DNA from: Planctomycetota bacterium
Lineage (GTDB): Bacteria > Planctomycetota > Phycisphaerae > UBA1845 > CAIVHJ01
NCBI GenBank assembly: GCA_022573485.1
Contig: JACZTW010000138.1
Span: 1-9,691 of the forward strand
Direction: 5' to 3'
Length of the DNA: 9,691 nt
Part shown: positions 6,775 through 9,691 of the stretch, in pieces
Layout: each line of letters starts with the position of its first letter
Numbering within the stretch: position 1 is the stretch's first letter
Translations under genes and position numbers: made by a program
The notes under the pieces: model-generated
What the model was told of the DNA's origin: nothing
Seen by the model: only the letters and a program-made list of their open reading frames with translations
Database searches by the model: none

Positions 6775-6941
6775 GGCCACAAAGACACAAAGACACCAAG
6801 AATTGAGATTGAAGATCGGAGATTTGAGATTGGAGATTGGAGAAACAGCTTCCACATCTAACAAACAATCCCGAACTTCGCCTTTGATTCCCATTTTTCA
6901 TTCTTCACTTCTCCTCTTCGTGTCTTCGTGCCTTAGTGGCC
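6775..6941. mobile_element. MITE-like element with 26-bp imperfect terminal inverted repeats, between gatC and gatA
   Basis: The ends are 6775-6800 (GGCCACAAAGACACAAAG...) and 6916-6941 (...GTGCCTTAGTGGCC), inverted repeats matching at 22 of 26 positions. Each end is itself built of 8-nt units (ACAAAGAC; CTTCGTGT). The interior is AT-rich compared with its neighbours and contains a heptamer array (6805-6843). No transposase is encoded and no target-site duplication is obvious. It fits a non-autonomous miniature element or a dispersed palindromic repeat. A small minus-strand frame with LVSLCLCGLVFL across one end is a by-product of the repeat. Confidence 0.65.
6805..6843 (+). repeat. Heptamer tandem repeat GAGATTG, about 5.6 units
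   Basis: Successive units read GAGATTG, AAGATCG, GAGATTT, GAGATTG, GAGATTG and GAGA, with no spacing changes. The array sits inside the MITE-like element. The strands are strongly purine/pyrimidine-asymmetric. Seven-nt units do not preserve a reading frame, consistent with non-coding DNA, and copy number could vary by slippage. Confidence 0.75.
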
Positions 6942-6962
6942 TACATTCGGATTGAGTGGCGA

Positions 6963-7271
6963 TCAGTTCGATTCGCCTTGGTCCAGCACCTTCGGCACTG
7001 CGAAGAAAGAGCCGTCCCGGTGCGGCGCGTTTTGCAGGGCTTTGTCCGGCTCGTATGACGGCGCTATTTCATCCTCGCGCAGGACCGTGTGTATCGGCAG
7101 CGGATGGGCCGTCGGTTCGACGTTGTCGGTATCGAGTTCGTTGAGCTGATCGACGTATTCCAGAATGGCTGACAGGTCGCGCTGGTAGCGCTCGATTTCC
7201 TGCTCGCTGAGCTTTAATCGCGCGAGCTTGGCGATGTGTTCCACGTCAACGCGGCAAATCTTGTCCGGCAT
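6963..7271 (-). CDS. gatC: Asp/Glu-tRNA amidotransferase subunit C
   Basis: GatC is the small subunit that wraps around GatA and stabilises the GatCAB complex. At 102 aa it has the usual length. Conserved blocks are HIAKLARLKLSEQE (12-25), LDTDNVEPTAHPLP (46-59), LREDEI (64-69) and ALQNAPHRDGSFFAVPKVL (78-96). The start ATG at 7271 gives the expected N-terminus; TAGGATA about ten bases upstream is a weak ribosome site. An intrinsic terminator ends 17 bases before this start, so either readthrough from rpmB or an unusually placed promoter must supply the transcript. It is followed by gatA on the same strand after the repeat insertion. Confidence 0.95.
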   Translation of the reverse strand: MPDKICRVDVEHIAKLARLKLSEQEIERYQRDLSAILEYVDQLNELDTDNVEPTAHPLPIHTVLREDEIAPSYEPDKALQNAPHRDGSFFAVPKVLDQGESN

Positions 7272-7288
7272 GGCGGGCTTATCCTACC

Positions 7289-7317
7289 AAAAAAAACGAG
7301 GCTCGATGTGAGCCTCG
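7289..7317 (-). terminator. Intrinsic terminator of rpmB
   Basis: On the minus strand a perfect 8-bp stem (CGAGGCTC / GAGCCTCG, plus-strand arms 7297-7304 and 7310-7317, 5-nt loop) is followed by eight consecutive T (plus-strand A-run 7289-7296). This is a textbook Rho-independent terminator. It lies 38 bases after the rpmB stop and 17 bases before the gatC start. Confidence 0.9.
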
Positions 7318-7355
7318 ATCGAAGTCTTGTGAATTGTAGTAGCCGGAATCGCCTG

Positions 7356-7640
7356 CTACTCGACAGGGACTTCCGCCTCGGGTTCGACGACGGGCGGAGT
7401 CCAGTCGCGACGCTGCGGCTTGACGACCAAGCCCATTTTGATGGCCTTGGCCGAGACCTTGATTCGGCAGACCTTGCCGTCGATCACCGCTCGCACTTTC
7501 TGGATGTTGGGCTTGAACTTGCGCTTGGTGACGCCGGTGGTCTTGATGCCCACGCCGCCGAGATACTTCGCTTTACCGCGCCGGGCGATGCTGTTGCCTG
7601 TACGCGTTCGCCGACCTGTAAAATAACACACTCTCGCCAT
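7356..7640 (-). CDS. rpmB: 50S ribosomal protein bL28
   Basis: bL28 is a structural protein of the large ribosomal subunit. The 94-aa product begins MARVCYFTGRRTRTGN, the canonical bL28 N-terminus, and contains TKRKFKPNIQKVR (38-50) and the basic core KVCRIKVSAKAIKMGLVVKP (56-75). It is longer than the roughly 63-78 aa of common bL28 proteins because of an internal loop, GKAKYLGGVGIKTTGV (22-37), and an acidic tail, EPEAEVPVE. By recollection the loop matches planctomycete versions. Only one Cys (C5) is present at the N-terminus, so the CxxC zinc site of some bL28 proteins is absent. It has its own promoter (7683-7711), an AGGTGA ribosome site, and a strong terminator. Confidence 0.95.
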   Translation of the reverse strand: MARVCYFTGRRTRTGNSIARRGKAKYLGGVGIKTTGVTKRKFKPNIQKVRAVIDGKVCRIKVSAKAIKMGLVVKPQRRDWTPPVVEPEAEVPVE

Positions 7641-7643
7641 AAC

Positions 7644-7649
7644 TCACCT
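7644..7649 (-). promoter_or_regulatory. rpmB ribosome-binding site AGGTGA
   Basis: On the minus strand AGGTGA lies three bases before the rpmB ATG, closer than usual. Twelve bases further upstream in the same leader is ACCTCCTTCT (7656-7665), which resembles the anti-Shine-Dalgarno end of 16S rRNA and could pair locally with AGGT of this site. Confidence 0.55.
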
Positions 7650-7682
7650 GCAATCAGAAGGAGGTCAAATGTCGAATGCGAC

Positions 7683-7711
7683 AGTATAACAAAGACCCAC
7701 AGATACTGCAA
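7683..7711 (-). promoter_or_regulatory. rpmB promoter, -10 TATACT with upstream TTGCAG
   Basis: On the minus strand TATACT (plus-strand 7683-7688) is a near-consensus -10. TTGCAG (7706-7711) lies exactly 17 bp upstream as a weaker -35. Transcription would begin near 7676, giving a leader of about 36 nt. The palindromic repeat copy 2 begins 17 bp further upstream. Confidence 0.6.
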
Positions 7712-7728
7712 GCGGCTACCCAGCCTGG

Positions 7729-7773
7729 GCCGGGCCCTTCAGGGCCCGGACCGTCCGGAGCGCGGCGACGCGG
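7729..7773. repeat. REP-like palindromic element, partial copy 2
   Basis: Positions 7729-7757 match copy 1 (5181-5209) at 27 of 29 bases. The first hairpin here is perfect: CCGGGCCC 7730-7737 and GGGCCCGG 7742-7749, with loop TTCA. The C at 7745 restores the base pair that is a wobble in copy 1, a compensatory-looking change. The middle part is diverged (a short CGCG-GCGA-CGCG hairpin at 7761-7772) and the third arm is missing. It sits between the divergent rpmB promoter and the next plus-strand gene. Confidence 0.7.
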
Positions 7774-7873
7774 AAGCAGGCCAATTGATTCGAGATGTCA
7801 CCCAAAACGGGGTATCATGGGGGTTCACCAAGAGCGCTGACGGACCGCGAATGGGATGGCTTAGGAACCCTGT

Positions 7874-8296
7874 ATGGGAAAGCGCGAGCGCACTCCACGA
7901 TTCTATCGAACGTGCCCCGAACTTGCACTCTTTGAATCTGATGCTGAAGCGCGCGCCGTATTGAAGGCCTTTCGCCGGCATTTACTTCGCACCCGGCGAT
8001 TCTGGCTGTACGCTTTGCTGGCGACGTTGCTGAGCTGTGGCATCGGTCCGGCAGTCCTCTTTGTTCTGCGGAGTCAGTTGGCGCTGCCGAAAGTCCTGGA
8101 AGCCCTGATCGTTGGTGGTTCCGCAGCGACCGTCGTAATGACCTCGATGAACCATGTCTGGCGTCGTCCCTTGCAATCCTACGTGCGCCAGGAATTGCTT
8201 GACCGTGGCGTGGCCGTTTGCTTGAACTGCGGTTACGACCTCCGAGGGTCGGCGGACCGCTGTCCTGAGTGTGGCACATCACGCGGCAAGCCCTGA
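7874..8296 (+). CDS. Small membrane protein with C-terminal zinc ribbon
   Basis: The 140-aa product has a basic cytoplasmic-type N-terminus, two hydrophobic helices (about 44-66 and 75-91), and a zinc-ribbon tail, CLNCGYDLRG...CPECG, with ligands C116, C119, C130 and C133. This CGYDLRG ribbon recurs in many small planctomycete membrane proteins (general recollection of the lineage). The function is unknown. The ribbon probably faces the cytoplasm if both helices span the membrane, since the N-terminus and tail would lie on the same side. AGGAA at 7863-7867, six bases before the ATG, supports the start. The next gene follows after 42 bases in the same direction, so the two may be cotranscribed. 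Confidence 0.75.
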   Translation: MGKRERTPRFYRTCPELALFESDAEARAVLKAFRRHLLRTRRFWLYALLATLLSCGIGPAVLFVLRSQLALPKVLEALIVGGSAATVVMTSMNHVWRRPLQSYVRQELLDRGVAVCLNCGYDLRGSADRCPECGTSRGKP

Positions 8297-8330
8297 TCCA
8301 CGCCCGCAGTTGCCCGCGAGAGGTTTGGTG

Positions 8331-8342
8331 ATGCACCTATGA
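8331..8342 (+). other. Possible three-codon upstream reading frame (MHL-stop)
   Basis: ATG CAC CTA TGA begins seven bases after GAGAGG (8318-8323), a reasonable ribosome-site spacing. It ends with a TGA that overlaps the ATG of the downstream gene (8339) as ATGA. The same GAGAGG is 15 bases from that ATG, too far for efficient direct use. The frame may couple initiation of the membrane-protease gene, or may be chance. Confidence 0.3.
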
Positions 8343-9154
8343 GTTCAGACAAGACCACGCCCAAACCCGAGCCCGATCTCACGCTGCGGGACTTGATCCC
8401 CAAGCCGCTGGATTGGAAGGTCGTGTGGGTCTGCATCATCTGTGCCCTGATCCTGACCATTTCAAATTATTTCGGCAGCACCAACAGGGTCTGGGTGACG
8501 TTGGGGAAGCTCGGCCTGGGGGAGCTCGGGCAGCAGTTCCGGCAGTTCTGCCACACCATGACGAACGAATCCTATGGCAAGCTGTGGCGCCTCCATTACT
8601 GGGCCGGCGCCAACACCGTCCTGTACTTCGTCATCCCGGCCCTGATCGTCAGGCTGGCCTTTCGTGAACGGCTGAGCGACTACGGCCTGAAGATCACGGG
8701 CTGGTACCGCAAGTTGTGGGTGTATGCCGGAGCGTTTGTGGTGGTGCTGCCCTGCGTAATGTTGGTCCGCGGCCTGCCCGCGTTCCAGAAAATGTACCCG
8801 TTCTACAAACACGCCCACGAAAGCTGGGGCGATTTTCTCGGCTGGGAGTGCGCCTACGTCTTGCAGTTTTTCGCGCTGGAGTTTTTCTTTCGCGGCTTTC
8901 TGCTCCACGGCCTGAAGCACCGCTTCGGCTACTATTCCGTGTTCATCATGACCGTGCCCTACTGCATGATCCACTTCGGCAAGCCGCTGCCCGAAACCAT
9001 CGGCGCCATCATCGCCGGCATTTTTCTCGGCACGCTGTCATTGTGGACCCGCTCGATTTGGCTGGGCGTACTCATCCACGTCACGGTCGCCGTCGCCATG
9101 GACCTCGCCGCCCTCTCCTACCGAGACCAACTCGGCCAACTGTTCGGAATGTGA
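8339..9154 (+). CDS. CPBP-family (Rce1-like) membrane protein, possibly inactive protease
   Basis: This 271-aa polytopic protein has hydrophobic segments near 28-45, 90-107, 126-144, 170-190, 198-211, 220-236 and 240-258. It matches the CPBP/Abi family of glutamic-type membrane proteases. Motif 1 is LEFFFRGFLL (E181, R185), motif 2 is YCMIHFG (H212), and the last motif is GVLIHVTVA (H247). Relative to characterised Rce1 proteins, the first Glu of EExxxR is Leu180 and the Asn four residues after the last His is Ala251. Two of four catalytic positions are therefore altered, so activity is uncertain. The LEFFFRG variant may mark its own subfamily. ATG 8339 is the only sensible start. The UPF0489-like gene follows after 29 bases, which suggests an operon. 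No target is known. Confidence 0.82.
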   Translation: MSSDKTTPKPEPDLTLRDLIPKPLDWKVVWVCIICALILTISNYFGSTNRVWVTLGKLGLGELGQQFRQFCHTMTNESYGKLWRLHYWAGANTVLYFVIPALIVRLAFRERLSDYGLKITGWYRKLWVYAGAFVVVLPCVMLVRGLPAFQKMYPFYKHAHESWGDFLGWECAYVLQFFALEFFFRGFLLHGLKHRFGYYSVFIMTVPYCMIHFGKPLPETIGAIIAGIFLGTLSLWTRSIWLGVLIHVTVAVAMDLAALSYRDQLGQLFGM

Positions 9155-9183
9155 ACGTAACGCTTCTGCGGGAGTGCTTGTTT

Positions 9184-9691
9184 GTGACGAGAGTACTTGA
9201 CATTGATCTGGACCTGTTTCTGAATGATCGCAAGACCGACCGTGATCCGTCCGTACGGCCCACCGACGAAGATCTGACGCCCTGGACTCGGACTCAATTA
9301 CGCGAATTCATGAAGGATAATTGTGGCTTGGATCTGCAGAAACCCATCCTGGGTGCGGAGTTTATCGAGCACGACGAGTTGTTTTTCTACCTGCGTAACG
9401 AGTTTGAATCAAGAACACTCACGAAACCCATCGAGTTGTTCCACCTCGACGCACACGCGGATCTAGGACTCGACCGGTCCGCCTCTTCAAACTACGTGAT
9501 GACCGATTTGTTGCATCGTCCAGTGAAACAACGTGCATATCCGAAGATAGGAGGGCCGGATGGGCTGACACCTGGAAGTTGGCTGCTGTTCGCTGTGGCG
9601 TGTCGATGGATAGGTTCGCTCGTTTATGTCCACCACCCCACGCTTCATCTACCTGACCTGTTAGATATTCCCTCGGAAGTTATGAAGAACT
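9184..9691 (+). CDS. UPF0489-like protein, 5' portion (cut by window edge)
   Basis: An open frame runs from GTG 9184 to the right edge (169 codons) without a stop. The N-terminus VTRVLDIDLDLFLND, followed by a long spacer and then ELFHLDAHADLG (about residues 83-94), matches my recollection of UPF0489 proteins. Their Asp/His-rich signatures suggest an arginase-like metal-binding hydrolase fold; the DIDLD and HLDAHAD acidic/His clusters would be the metal ligands. The biochemical function is not established. GGGAG at 9170-9174, nine bases upstream, supports the GTG start; TTG 9178 is an in-frame alternative. It probably follows the CPBP gene in one transcript. Local GC is lower than in the upstream genes (roughly 42-52% in several 60-base blocks). 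Family identification is moderately confident. Confidence 0.7.
   Translation, partial: MTRVLDIDLDLFLNDRKTDRDPSVRPTDEDLTPWTRTQLREFMKDNCGLDLQKPILGAEFIEHDELFFYLRNEFESRTLTKPIELFHLDAHADLGLDRSASSNYVMTDLLHRPVKQRAYPKIGGPDGLTPGSWLLFAVACRWIGSLVYVHHPTLHLPDLLDIPSEVMKN

Noticed and set aside
6775..6941. A CRISPR array, because of the short tandem units
   Set aside because: Units are 7-8 nt with no spacers between them and no cas gene is nearby.
6647..6955. Open frames across the repeat between gatC and gatA on either strand
   Set aside because: They are translations of the inverted repeats and heptamer array; sequences of the LVSLCLCG kind are typical of translated dispersed repeats.
7236..7964. Plus-strand open frame of about 242 codons across rpmB
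   Set aside because: It covers rpmB, its terminator, its promoter and the palindromic repeat on the opposite strand; no domain is visible.

Overview
The window reads as chromosomal DNA from a planctomycete, most likely of the Phycisphaerae type. This rests on the lineage-typical exported proteins ending in 'DLNGDG...LLGNWG' dockerin-like repeats, a small membrane protein with a CxxCGYDLRG...CPECG zinc ribbon, a planctomycete-like bL28, and high GC with mixed use of Shine-Dalgarno sites. The assignment comes from family resemblance; no database search was possible. Ten protein-coding genes are supported, one of them cut by the right edge.

Layout. Positions 130-1029 (minus) hold a rhomboid-family membrane protease with an extra N-terminal soluble domain. 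Divergent from it are two tightly spaced plus-strand genes for exported proteins: a seven-repeat FG-GAP/VCBS beta-propeller with one dockerin-like C-terminal motif (1191-2588), and a very cysteine-rich protein with three nine-cysteine repeats followed by two dockerin-like motifs (2595-3857). Next comes an arsenic module, arsR-arsM (3953-5232), with a well-formed promoter and a palindromic operator candidate overlapping the start codon. ArsR probably represses the pair until arsenite binds, and ArsM then methylates arsenite.

Facing arsM are minus-strand housekeeping genes: rpmB (7356-7640) with its own promoter and an intrinsic terminator, then gatC (6963-7271) and gatA (5281-6744). GatC and GatA are subunits of the amidotransferase that makes Gln-tRNA(Gln) and/or Asn-tRNA(Asn); gatB is not in the window. 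On the plus strand from 7874 to the right edge lie the zinc-ribbon membrane protein, a CPBP-type membrane protein that lacks two expected catalytic residues, and the start of a UPF0489-like gene.

The least ordinary content is repetitive DNA embedded in this gene set. A GC-rich palindromic element (about 5177-5246) supplies the last 17 codons and the stop codon of arsM, and part of it recurs next to the rpmB promoter (7729-7757). A 167-bp AT-rich element with 26-bp imperfect terminal inverted repeats and an internal 7-nt tandem array sits between gatC and gatA. No CRISPR array, tRNA, rRNA or transposase gene was seen.
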